Part shown: positions 47,339 to 58,300 of the stretch, piece by piece
Layout: each line of letters opens with the position of its first letter
Numbering within the stretch: position 1 is the first letter of the stretch
Assembly: GCA_013339895.1 (NCBI GenBank)
Contig: JABACO010000009.1
Location: 3,159,113 to 3,223,112, forward strand
Length of the DNA stretch: 64,000 nt
Direction of reading: 5' to 3'
Origin: Ephydatia muelleri
Lineage: Eukaryota; Porifera; Demospongiae; Spongillida; Spongillidae
The notes under the pieces: generated by a model
The model's input: only the letters and a program-made list of their open reading frames with translations
Databases searched by the model: none
Told to the model about the DNA's origin: nothing
Translations under genes and position numbers: made by a program

Positions 47339-50300
47339 ACAAGGTCCTGCTCAGCTGCATTGGATACAGTCAGTGTGTGTCTCTCCTTCTTCAGATACGA
47401 CAGAAGGCTCCCATTGCCCATGAAGGGAGTGATGATGTAAGGGGCACTCCCTGCATCAAGGCAGACCCCAATCAAGCTAAGGACGTTGGGATGGCTCAAG
47501 TCCTTCATCTTGGAGCTCTCCTCCAGCATCAGATTGACCTCTGTTTTGTCTGGACACCCTGTAATATGGGCATTAATAGGAAGACAGCTATTTTCTACAT
47601 GCCAAGCAATGTTTATTCTCTATACTAATCTCACACTTGAAAGCTAGACAACAGTTAACTCAGCCAATTTAATTAACCATATGTTTAGTAGACAACAGTT
47701 AACTCAGCCAATTTAATTAACCATATGTTTAGTAGACAACAGTTAACTCAGCCAATTTAATTAACCATATGCTTATTGTTGTTTTCATCGCTTAAAAAGC
47801 TTTGAGGAGCTTTTGCATCTCAAAGAAGCCATTCAATAACAACATCAATTGTGGGAGAGCATGCCAAAAGGTTCCTCCCCCCCCCCGAATAGGATGACCT
47901 TACTGCGAATGCTTGCTGTATAACTGCTGTTTCAAAAAGTCACTGTTTTGTGTTTAAAAGTCATACAATAGACACAGGATTACATATACATGTACTTTGG
48001 TCTCGACAGCTTGTCAATAAAACCCCAAAGCCCAAATCATTAACCCTTCAAAAATAATTCTTAAACTTACAGTATACAAAAAATATTACGCGCCATTAAC
48101 GTATTACGAGGACGTCCTCAAAGTCAGTCGTAATACGTTAATGGCGCGTAACGCCCAGGAAATATGCAATTTCTTTGCACACTTGTATCTCCATAACAGA
48201 TAAAGCAAAAATTAACGAACAGAACAAATCAATAGCAGTAGGACCCTTCTACATAGGTACCTATTTTGAACCGATTTGGACACTCCTACCTGAAGATGTG
48301 GCCGTTTTGAACCCTACGGGGTATCGGACCTTGAAACGTCGGTACCCCGCATGTGTAAGACAGTACCAAAATGGATTTCCACATATAGTAATGGTGTGGT
48401 ATGTTGTGTTAAAAAATAGGAACCCGATAGCGTTAATATTTCGGAAGATATATCAATTTAAATTTTATGTTATAAAATAAAATCCACAAGACCCATTTTT
48501 GTATAGAACGTTTCATATGATAAATAATTCAACAAACTTTTTGTTGCATCAATACATGGAGATCACCATGGAGATCACTATCTAAGGGTTTTTAAATGAT
48601 ATACGACATATCTGTACAGCAATAGGGATACATACGTTATAGCTTGAAGCACATGGTTCATGGTTAAATGAGCTCTAGAAGGTCAAAGTTCAAAGACTTC
48701 TAACTCGAGAACCATACTTGTACAAGTAGCCCGATTAGGATTCTTTACTACTTACTAAAAACAGGGTACTTTGCACCTTCATCAGAAAAGGTTGCATCCA
48801 AAACCTCATGACTGAGCATGGAATGACCCAACATCAACCAGCCCCAAGTAGTTCAATTTGTACTCGCACGAAACCCAACCCACCAACACGAAACCCAACC
48901 CACCAACACCGTATGAGATTGTCGGTTACACATAATAGGGACAGTCACCTTTCATGGTCTTCACAGCAACCATATAAGGGGGTGGTGTACTCCATCCAAT
49001 CACTCAGGTAAGCTCGGTACACAATGCCAAATTCACCTGAAAAACAACCAAGGAAACTGAGCATGTCTTTGGAAGAAGAAACAAAACACAATCGATCTGT
49101 AAAACAAAAGTGTACAACATTTTGTATTATAACAGCCAGACTAATATGCACCTGTGTTGATAGCCCTTAAACCTGGTTTTAATCTATTAAGTTTCTACAC
49201 ATGACTGGTCCTCAGCCATGCATATCTGTCCTTCTAGACCGACCTTTCCCTTTCCTACTCCGACCCCAACCTTTTCCCCCCCGCCCTTAATTCCCCCTCC
49301 ACCCCACCTTTCCCACTCCCCTTACTCCCCTACCTTCCCCACACCCTTACCTTTCCCATCTCCTACTCCCCCTACCCTTCCTTCTCCCCAACCTTCCTCT
49401 CCATCTCCTACTTTTCCCTCTCCCCTAACTTCCCCTTCACCCCCCCCCCCCCCCCCCCCCCCCGTGCCTCCTCCCCTCCTACCTACCTTGTCCCACACAG
49501 TCCAGCAGCTTCAGACAGTGTCCAGGGACAAACATCTTGACGGTCATGTGACGGAGATAGCTAGAGGGCACCTTTACCATCCTGCCATCACCCCCAGGGC
49601 AGGTGGTGGACCTGAGCCTGCAGAAAGCTGGTTGCTGCGTGGAGAGACCAGAGTGAGCATAACACGCAAGCAGGTAATAATATTGAACCTATTAACTTGC
49701 TCCCTCTCCTCCCTCCCTCCCCTCCCTCTCCAGGAACTTCCTCCCTCTCATCCCTCCCTCTCCAGGAACTTCCTCCCTCTCATCCCTCCCTCTCCTCCCT
49801 CCCTCCCCTCCCCTCCTCCCCTCCCTCTCCTCCCTCCCTCCCCTCCCTCTCCTCCCTCCCTCCCTCCCCTCCCTCCCCTCCTCCCTCCCTCCCTCCCTCC
49901 CTCCCTCTCCTCCCCCCCCTCTCTCTCTCCTCCCCCCCCCCTCCCCTCTCCTCCTCCCCTCCTCTCCTCCCTCCCTCTCTCCTCCCTCCCCCCCCTCCTC
50001 CCCCTCCCCCCCTCCCCTCTCTCTCTCTCCCTCCCTCCCCTCTCCTCCTCCCTCCCTCCCCTCTCTCCTCCCTCCCCTCCCCTCCTCGTCCTCCCACCCT
50101 CCCCTCCCTCTCCTCCCCCCCTCCCTCCCCTCTCCTCCTCCCTCCTCCTCTCCCTTCCCCTCTCTCTCCTCCCTCCCCTCCCCTCTCTCCACTCCCTCCC
50201 CCTCCCCTCCCCTCTCTCCTCCCTCCACCTCCCCTCTCTCCTCCCTCCCGCCCTCTCTCCTCTCGTCTCCCTCCGTTCCCTCCCCTCCCTCTCCTCCCTC

Positions 50301-51725
50301 CCCTCCCTTCCTTCCTCTCCCCCTCCCTCTCCTTCCTCCCCTCCTCTCCTCCTCCCTCTCCTTCCTCCCTCTCCCTCTCTCTACCCCAACATACAATACG
50401 TGTTGCCGTTTGCTGTGTTGTCTTGTGCATCTGCCTCTACAGACTTGCAGCTGTGAAATGCAAAGCAAAAAAAAAAAAAAAAAAAAAAAAAGGAAAAGGA
50501 AGAGCCATTGTATATTGTGCTTCAGGAGACGTGACCCTTACTGACACGTATGTGGGTGACAGTGGAGGGAGAAGCTCCATGCGGGTGCCCTCCCTCTGAC
50601 GACCCCGCCGTTTCCTTCTGATGCACACTGCAATGAACAGCAGAATACAGAGGACGAGGATCACCACAAATGCGGAGCCCAGAGTACTCCAAATTGTTGC
50701 ACTGCTTGTGTCTGAAGAGCCTGACGAGGCAACGTACAGGATGGAGGAGGCAACGGCATGAGAAGAGAGGGTTGATGTTATCATGTGAACTTCAGAATAT
50801 AGCAGCGCAGGGGTTAAAGTTGTTTGATGCGTCGCTGGAATTGAAGGAGATGCGGACGGAGTGGACGACGGGGCTGAGAGGGATGACGAGCGGAAGAGTT
50901 AAAATGCATTTCCGCTTTCGCATAGGCGGGGTAACTTACTGGGCACCACGTCAAGGCAACAATGCGACACAGGTACGTACATGTAGTTCTCAAGCGCAGC
51001 GTCGCATTCCGAGAAATGGAGGTTGTAGTAAGATGGGACCGCGGATGTCACTATCAGGGTTGCGTTGTACACTGCGGCCCACTCCGTAGGACACAGCTGG
51101 TCCTTCACATAGCGGCAGTTGCCAGGGCACACGGTTTTTGGCGGCACAACGGCAGTAGCGTTCCTGCAGACGGGGTAGTAGTAGTAACAGAGGACGCGCC
51201 GAAGCGCCTCGCGGCACGTTGGTCCTGTGGCCTTGGACAGTAGGTCCCATTGGGTCTCTAAGATGGACGTCAGCTCGGTCAGGTTCCCGTCCGCGCGCTT
51301 GTGGGCTACCAGCACGTGATCGACGCCCGGCCTAACGATGTCGGCGCACAGGCTCCCGTTGTACAGAGAGCAGGTGCCTGCTCTATAACACGCAGGGAGA
51401 AATCGAAATTGCCACGTGCATCGTATCGCGGCAGCACATGTATCGTGGTACATGCCATGCACGCAACCATGGTGCTTAACATTCGAGGGAGGAATGCCTT
51501 AAGGGGTGGCGTCTCGCGTGCGCACTTACAGCTCGTCGTCGATATATCTTTCGAGTTGTGTGTACTCTCCAAGCGTGAGTCGAAAGTCGCTGCAGCTAAC
51601 CTCTGTGGTCTGACATAAAGCTGCGGGCACGCGATAGCGATTAGTCACCGCAATCAAGCTAGAAACGGGCGCGGCTCACCGGCATGGAGAAACAAACACA
51701 CCATCAGTAGCTGCTGAAAAACCAT
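40489..51725 (-). CDS. Receptor tyrosine kinase with Frizzled-like CRD, copy 1 (damaged)
   Basis: Twelve exons on the minus strand: 51,680-51,725; 51,530-51,620; 50,940-51,382; 50,542-50,873; 50,395-50,430; 49,487-49,634; 48,949-49,036; 47,341-47,558; 45,966-46,078; 42,558-42,729; 41,616-41,758; 40,489-40,720. The order is signal peptide ([15 protein letters not shown]), Cys-rich domain ([43 protein letters not shown]), Ser/Thr-rich stalk, membrane span ([20 protein letters not shown]), kinase. Kinase motifs: [37 protein letters not shown]. All junction phases agree except exon 7, which has 88 bp instead of 87: an extra base in the G run 48,978-48,982 shifts the frame just before the ATP-binding Lys. 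The APE motif reads ALE. The product would be about 686 aa if the extra base is an error; otherwise the gene is a pseudogene. Confidence 0.8.
43139..44312. repeat. 31-bp minisatellite in RTK copy 1 intron, about 38 units
   Basis: The unit is GTGTGGTTATTGC-R-TAGAGG followed by ACCGTACACCA. It is head-to-tail, with an A/G variant after TTGC and some ACCTTACACC variants. It lies in the intron between the exons for the catalytic loop and the activation loop. Confidence 0.95.
44738..45793. repeat. 25-bp minisatellite in the same intron, about 42 units
   Basis: The unit is CTAGGTGCATGGTACAG-R-CACACCA. A 300-bp (12-unit) block is duplicated exactly: 45,061-45,300 reads the same as 45,361-45,600, including rare CACGAGG and GGCATGCCA variants. 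It ends about 170 bp from the catalytic-loop exon. Confidence 0.95.
47238..47338. repeat. CA microsatellite in RTK copy 1 intron
   Basis: A (CA)n tract with short interruptions, adjoining the donor of exon 8. Open frames through it are simple-sequence artefacts. Confidence 0.9.
47645..47771. repeat. 44-bp tandem repeat, three copies
   Basis: The unit starts TAGACAACAGTTAACTCAGC and repeats at 47,645, 47,689 and 47,733 with almost no variation. It is intronic in RTK copy 1. Confidence 0.85.
48086..48151. repeat. Perfect 24-bp inverted repeat
   Basis: The arm 48,086-48,109 (TTACGCGCCATTAACG then TATTACGA) is the exact reverse complement of 48,128-48,151. The 18-bp spacer contains GGACGTCC. 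It is intronic in RTK copy 1. It could be a foldback element end or a cruciform-forming site. Confidence 0.85.
49692..50390. repeat. CCTCC/CCTCTC polypyrimidine tract
   Basis: About 0.7 kb of almost pure C/T on the plus strand, beginning with two copies of a CCAGGAACTTCCTCCC block. It is intronic in RTK copy 1 (between the juxtamembrane exons). A related C-rich stretch with 23 C lies at about 49,441-49,463. Long open frames through it are composition artefacts. Confidence 0.92.
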
Positions 51726-54588
51726 CCCGCAATGCTTCGTTACATTATTAAAATAATTAATAAAGCATCTTAAGCCCGCGATTGCATCCGGTGTTGGCGC
51801 CGCTCAATTATGAACGACTGGAGCAATTGACGTTGGTCCATTATGAACAGTGTTCTGGTTAAAAATCTCACTGTTCAATGTGAACAAAAGAATTTTGCAT
51901 ACGCTAAAGATATTTAGTAAATGTACATTGCTGTGTTTCTTGCACATTTTGCACATGAGACCAAGTGAGATGAAAGGTTTCTGTAGCAGCATCTAAATGC
52001 TGGTGATGGTAAGGTCATGTTGGCGCATGACCACTCTCTCTAGACTTCAGTTGTTGTTTTTTTCAAATTGTTGCAACTCTTGAAACATACTCTACCAAGA
52101 GGTACATGTAACATTTCTGCAGACAGTTTGGTGTCTGTGTCTTGCTGTTAGGTCTACAAGCATTCAATAACTCAACACTCAGCACACCAGCACATCAGCA
52201 CACCAGCACACCTTCAATTATGAAATGAGATAAAACCACTGTTTGATTTATGTGATAATGAAGCATTGTTTTTCAAGTTTAATTTGTTCTTTTGAATATT
52301 TAATAATAAAATGCAAATCAAATTTAATAAATCTTGAACGGAGGGCAGTTTATCTCTTTGAACACCAAGTGTGTATATTCATGCATGCACACAACCGTTA
52401 CACCATTCATGCATCAGTTAGATATTGTGTGCAAAAATGTGTTGATCAGTCACAGCTCTATGATGCATGCATATGCTTGCTGCACTTGTAACCTTATAAG
52501 TACGTGTACAAAGTAATTATGTTTCCTCTCACACTGGCTAATGAACCCCATTATTCAGATGACCTCACTTCACTCCACTAATGCATCACTTCAATACTCC
52601 AAGAACAAGAATGTGTAGGCCAGATCAGTGTAGTCGTTCACTCCCTTTTTTTGCAAGTTTGCATTATGGGTTGTTGCAATAAAAGGTGCAGTGGGTTATA
52701 ATGGACACACAAAATGTGCTTACACCGGGATCACATATTTGTATGACTACTTACATGCATGTCAGTATTGCACTTGTATGCATATTCAAAGTGATTTTGA
52801 TCAACACAATATAACACACATGGTGAGGCAGATAATTCTCGTTTAGTGAGCATGCATGTATATATGCACTTAGCGTTCAGAGTTAAAATTCCTCCAATTA
52901 ATTAACATTTGTCATATATTAGTATATCACATTAATTATATCACATTAATTAATTAAAAAGTATTTAATTTTATCTTTACGTCTATGAATGGCAATAGCA
53001 CAGTTCGATTTGCCTAACTTCTGAACTGTGTATCCATAAATTCATTTAGATTAATAATTCTATTAAAGCCCATTGCTTTATTTGTGAACACCAGGTGTAA
53101 TGCACACACATACATACACACAAAACACACACACACACAACACACACACACCATACACACCACACATTTCTGAGTGGACATCTAAATGTGGTTTGACCAG
53201 TCAGATGAGGAAGAAATGACATGCAGATGGTGACTTCCAAAGTTTGCAATAGGGGCAGGATATGGGTATTGTTCGACCATGAAATGTCCATTTACTTGAC
53301 AAACCACAGGTAAAGGCAACATATGCTGAGTGAGAATTTTGTTGAATACAATCAGTCCTAAACACTACTATTAAATGCAGTAATGATGTGTAATTATAAC
53401 ATTACATACATGTAGTTGTAGCATTATTTTAGACAATTTTTCGCAATAAAAATTTCGAGTGCATACTGTACAGTATGCACTCGAAATTTTAATCTGAATG
53501 AAGCAACATGAATAAAACTCATTGAAGCAATGCAACAAAAAAAAATTTTTACTGTACAATAAAAGGTTTTTTAGTCGTGTGTTGCTTCACTGAGTGACTG
53601 GATGGGAAAACAATATAAGAATGATATGGTAGACTGCAAACTTTAGTTTAGACAATTCTTATCAAAATTCTAGCTTCCTTATTCTTGAATATGTAACCAC
53701 GATTCATTTGATCTTGCTTGCAGTCAAGAATTTGTTACCCAAATTAATTTTAATGCCCATAGCAATGTAACATGCAGGAGCCGATGCTCACTTTACCAAA
53801 TAGCACCAATATGTAAGCAACTTGACATTACTAGTTATTTAATGCAACTGGTTAGAACTGTTTGTGCTCAGTGTGCAGCACCTTGTGTTGTATATCTGGG
53901 GTTGTAGTAGTGTTGATAGATAGGAAGCCAGGGATGCAGATGCACACACAAACCGCCGCACCTTTTAAAGATGCTAAGTCTGTGTTTGTAAGGTCAGACC
54001 TTTCCCTGAAATCTTGTTCAGTGCGTATACTCCTTAGACTTTGTCAGTTAGGCTGTGTATTTTTGCAGCCATGATAATGTGTAGTATTAGCACAAATGTG
54101 GTTTAGTATCTTAACTATTGCATGAGATGTTACATAGACAATTTGATTGCTTCATTGCAGATATTCTGGTTTACAAATAGTTGTAGAGATTCTTGGACCT
54201 GGAAAAAAAAACATGTAAGAATGAACAGGTTAAATTACATTGCTTAGAAGTTGAAGTGAAGTTGATATCAAAAAGAGCGCAAATACATGTATTATTGACC
54301 TCATGTAATTTAGACTCTCAATATTATGAGTACTGGAAAGTTACTTCCCCTTGGTAGCTCTGATTTATATATCTCACACATAGCTTCTGACGATTCCCAG
54401 TATTATGTAAGTTGGTGATTTCGGGGGGGGGGGGGCAGGGGAGAGCAATAAATCACTTACTACAAATTTATGTACAAAGTTGCACTCTTCTGTTAAAAAA
54501 ACAAAACAGAATCACACAATGTAGACAAAGCACTTTTGAGCGCACAATAACATACATGCATTGACATAAAAGAGAAACAGAACATGGA
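51726..54588. other. Intergenic region between the two receptor kinases
   Basis: AT-rich DNA of 2.9 kb separating the 5' end of RTK copy 1 from the 3' end of copy 2. It contains a CA repeat (53,101-53,160), a perfect palindrome (53,449-53,490) and a G run (54,424-54,434). No gene supported. The promoter of copy 1 must lie here, but no specific element is recognisable. Confidence 0.6.
53449..53490. repeat. Perfect 42-bp palindrome without spacer
   Basis: AAAATTTCGAGTGCATACTG at 53,449-53,468 heads a 21-base arm followed immediately by its exact reverse complement. Confidence 0.88.
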
Positions 54589-54808
54589 TTAAATGGCTTC
54601 ATCTGCAATAATAACGATAGGATTAGATGTTGATGGAGTGTCTTCGTGATTGGAGTTGAATCCTGTGCTTTCATTGACAGGTAACATTTTGAAGTCCAGG
54701 TAACCAGCTAGTGGCTCAAGTATTTCACAGATGGCTGACACTAAATTTAAAAATGATGGCCTGCTCTCGGGTTCTTGATACCAGCATCTTCTCATCAAAT
54801 CATAGCTG

Positions 54809-54839
<31 letters not shown>

Positions 54840-55330
54840 CATGTGTGTGTGTGTGTGTGTGTGGTATGTGTAAATGGGTGTATGTGTGTACATGTGTGTA
54901 CATGGGTTGGTACACACGCAGTTGGTCACTTGGATACACTTGGATACACTTGGATACTTATATACATCATGGTGCAATAAGCATCATGCATTGAGCATGC
55001 ACACTTTCTCTGTGACACATGTGGGAGCCATTTGTAATGCATATGACTGTGTTAAAACAACCCGTATGTCATCAGACAATTATGGTGTTCACAAATGTGT
55101 CAGATAATACTTCATGCCGTGTATTCTTCTTCAAGTGCAGTACCTGTCACAAAGGTCCTGGGCTAACACCAACGATGTTAAAGCTCGTGCTAGCGGTAAC
55201 TAGTTTTGTAATAATGGCATTGCACGCTGTTTGGTAACCCATGAGTCGAACAGTCAGTGACTGCTCACGGCACTGTTCCAAGTCTTCTTATGGCCACTGC
55301 AGTTGCGTGATTGGTGGCCACAACACACAC

Positions 55331-55395
<65 letters not shown>

Positions 55396-58300
55396 CACAC
55401 CACAGACACACACACACACACACCACAGACACACACACACCACAGACACACACACACACACCACAGACACACACACACCACAGACACACACACACACACA
55501 CACACACCACAGACACACACACACACACACACACACCACAGACACACACACACACACACACACACCACAGACACACACACACACATCCATGTAGTATCTC
55601 ACATTTCGTCCGAGCATGCAGCATTGGAGGGCTTCTCCAACCTTCCACCTTCATCGAGGTATTTGACAAGGGAGAATGGAGTCACTCCAGGATAGGGTAT
55701 CTTTCCCAGTGTGAAGACCTCCCAACAGGTGACCCCATAGGACCACTGCAAGAAATAGTCACAGGATGTAGAGAGAAACATATGTGAGGTTATCATTCAC
55801 TGCACACTACCTGACCCTAGGCATGAGTGCAATGGATATGTATGAGACGAAATAATAATTGGTTTCTAGCTTTGATTGCTGATTTAAGGCTTTCATTGAT
55901 CGGGTCTTATAATTACTTGCTGGTTACAGGTTATTTCACCTATTAATGTCTTGTCATTGGAGTATGTGCGTGGGTGGCGTTGTGACGAGAGGGTTAATTG
56001 TGCTGGGTGGAGGTGAAGGGAAGGATAATGTGGGTGGAGGGAGGGTTAATGCAGGTGGAGGTGGGTGGAGAGGGTTAATAGTGGTGGGTGGATGTGTAGG
56101 GAGGGTTCATGTGGGAGGTGTGGTTCATAATGGTGGGTGGAGGTGTAGGGAGGGTTCATGTGGGAGGTGTGGTTCATAATGGTGGGTGGAGGTGTAGGGA
56201 GGGGTTTATGTGGGAGGTGTGGTTCATAATGGTGGGTGGAGGTGTAGGGAGGGTTCATGTGGGAGGTGTGGTTCATAATGGTGGGTGGAGGTGTAGGGAG
56301 GGTTCATGTGGGAGGTGTGGTTCATAATGGTGGGTGGAGGTGTAGGGAGGGTTCATGTGGGAGGTGTGGTTCATAATGGTGGGTGGAGGTGTAGGGAGGG
56401 GTTCATGTGGGAGGTGTGGTTCATAATGGTGGGTGGAGGTGTAGGGAGGGTTCATGTGGGAGGTGTGGTTCATAATGGTGGGTGTAGGTGTAGGGAGGGT
56501 TCATGTGGGAGGTGTGGTTCATAATGGTGGGTGGAGGTGTAGGAGGGTTCATGTGGGAGGTGTGGTTCATAATGGTGGGTGGAGGTGTAGGGAGGTTCAT
56601 GTGGGAGGTGTGGTTCATAATGGTGGGTGTAGGTGTAGGGAGGGTTCATGTGGGAGGTGTGGTTCATAATGGTGGGTGGAGGTGTAGGGAGGGTTCATGT
56701 GGGAGGTGTGGTTCATAATGGTGGGTGGAGGTGTAGGGAGGGTTTATGTGGGAGGTGTGGTTCATAATGGTGGGTGGAGGTGTAGGAGGGTTCATGTGGG
56801 AGGTGTGGTTCATAATGGTGGGTGGAGGTGTAGGGAGGGTTCATGTGGGAGGTGTGGTTCATAATGGTGGGTGGAGGTGTAGGGAGGGTTCATGTGGGAG
56901 GTGTGGTTCATAATGGTGGGTGGAGGTGTAGGGAGGGGTTCATGTGGGAGGTGTGGTTCATAATGGTGGGTGGAGGTGTAGGGAGGGTTCATGTGGGAGG
57001 TGTGGTTCATAATGGTGGGTGTAGGTGTAGGGAGGGTTCATGTGGGAGGTGTGGTTCATAATGGTGGGTGGAGGTGTAGGAGGGTTCATGTGGGAGGTGT
57101 GGTTCATAATGGTGGGTGGAGGTGTAGGGAGGTTCATGTGGGAGGTGTGGTTCATAATGGTGGGTGTAGGTGTAGGGAGGGTTCATGTGGGAGGTGTGGT
57201 TCATAATGGTGGGTGGAGGTGTAGGGAGGGTTCATGTGGGAGGTGTGGTTCATAATGGTGGGTGTAGGTGTAGGGAGGGGGTTCATGTGGGAGGTGTGGT
57301 TCATAATGGTGGGTGGAGGTGTAGGGAGGGTTTATGTGGGAGGTGTGGTTCATAATGGTGGGTGGAGGTGTAGGGAGGGTTTATGTGGGAGGTGTGGTTC
57401 ATAATGGTGGGTGGAGGTGTAGGGAGGGGGTTCATGTGGGAGGTGTGGTTCATAATGGTGGGTGGAGGTGTAGGGAGGGTTCATGTGGGAGGTGTGGTTC
57501 ATAATGGTGGGTGGAGGTGTAGGGAGGGTTCATGTGAGAGGTGTGGTTCATAATGGTGGGTGGAGGTATAGGGAGGGTTCATGTGGGAGGTGTGGTTCAT
57601 AATGGTGGGTGGAGGTGTAGGGAGGGGTTCATGTGGGAGGTGTGGTTCATAATGGTGGGTGGAGGTGTAGGGAGGGGTTCATGTGGGAGGTGTGGTTCAT
57701 AATGGTGGGTGGAGGTGTAGGGAGGGGTTCATGTGGGAGGTGTGGTTCATAATGGTGGGTGGAGGTGTAGGGAGGGTTCATGTGGGAGGTGTGGTTCATA
57801 ATGGTGGGTGGAGGTGTAGGGAGGGGTTCATGTGGGAGGTGTGGTTCATAATGGTGGGTGGAGGTGTAGGGAGGGTTCATGTAAGCGGAGGTGGAGGAGG
57901 GGAGGTGGAGGAGCATGTTAATGTTGGTGGGAGAGCTAGTGGGTGTTGGACCTGCATGCTACAAGCATGTATGTAACCACTTCCTGATATGCAAGGTCAG
58001 AGGGGCTGTATTATGTCCTCCTGTGGCTCTTTGCTATTATTCAAACCCCACATCCTGTTGGGTTTGTGGTACCCTTTGAACAAATGAGAGAGAGTTGATG
58101 GTGTGAAGGAGGGAAGGGACAAGCGTGCAGCTCTCACACAGCCCATGTGATAATAATCGTGAGAAATTCTAATTAATTGCCATTTGTGGTGATTACCATA
58201 GCAATTAATATAAGATATTACATACAAATCTCCACTACCACGGAAAATCTTGATTTTGTTTCAATTATTTCGACTCAGAAGTGCATGCAAAAGGCTCACC

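Noticed and set aside
48175-48480. 101-codon frame as a possible gene
   Set aside because: It lies in an intron of RTK copy 1 and shows no recognisable domain. It may be a repeat remnant, but nothing supports a call.
49218-50599. Proline/serine-rich and Glu/Arg/Gly-rich frames up to 412 codons
   Set aside because: They follow from the CCTCC polypyrimidine tract inside a kinase intron.
55241-55787. Thr-His or Cys-Val repeat proteins
   Set aside because: CA microsatellite artefacts. Only 55,603-55,745 on the minus strand is coding (kinase exon 11).
56046-57976. Overlapping repetitive frames on both strands of the 49-bp array
   Set aside because: The unit length is not a multiple of three and frames change from unit to unit; this is an intronic minisatellite.
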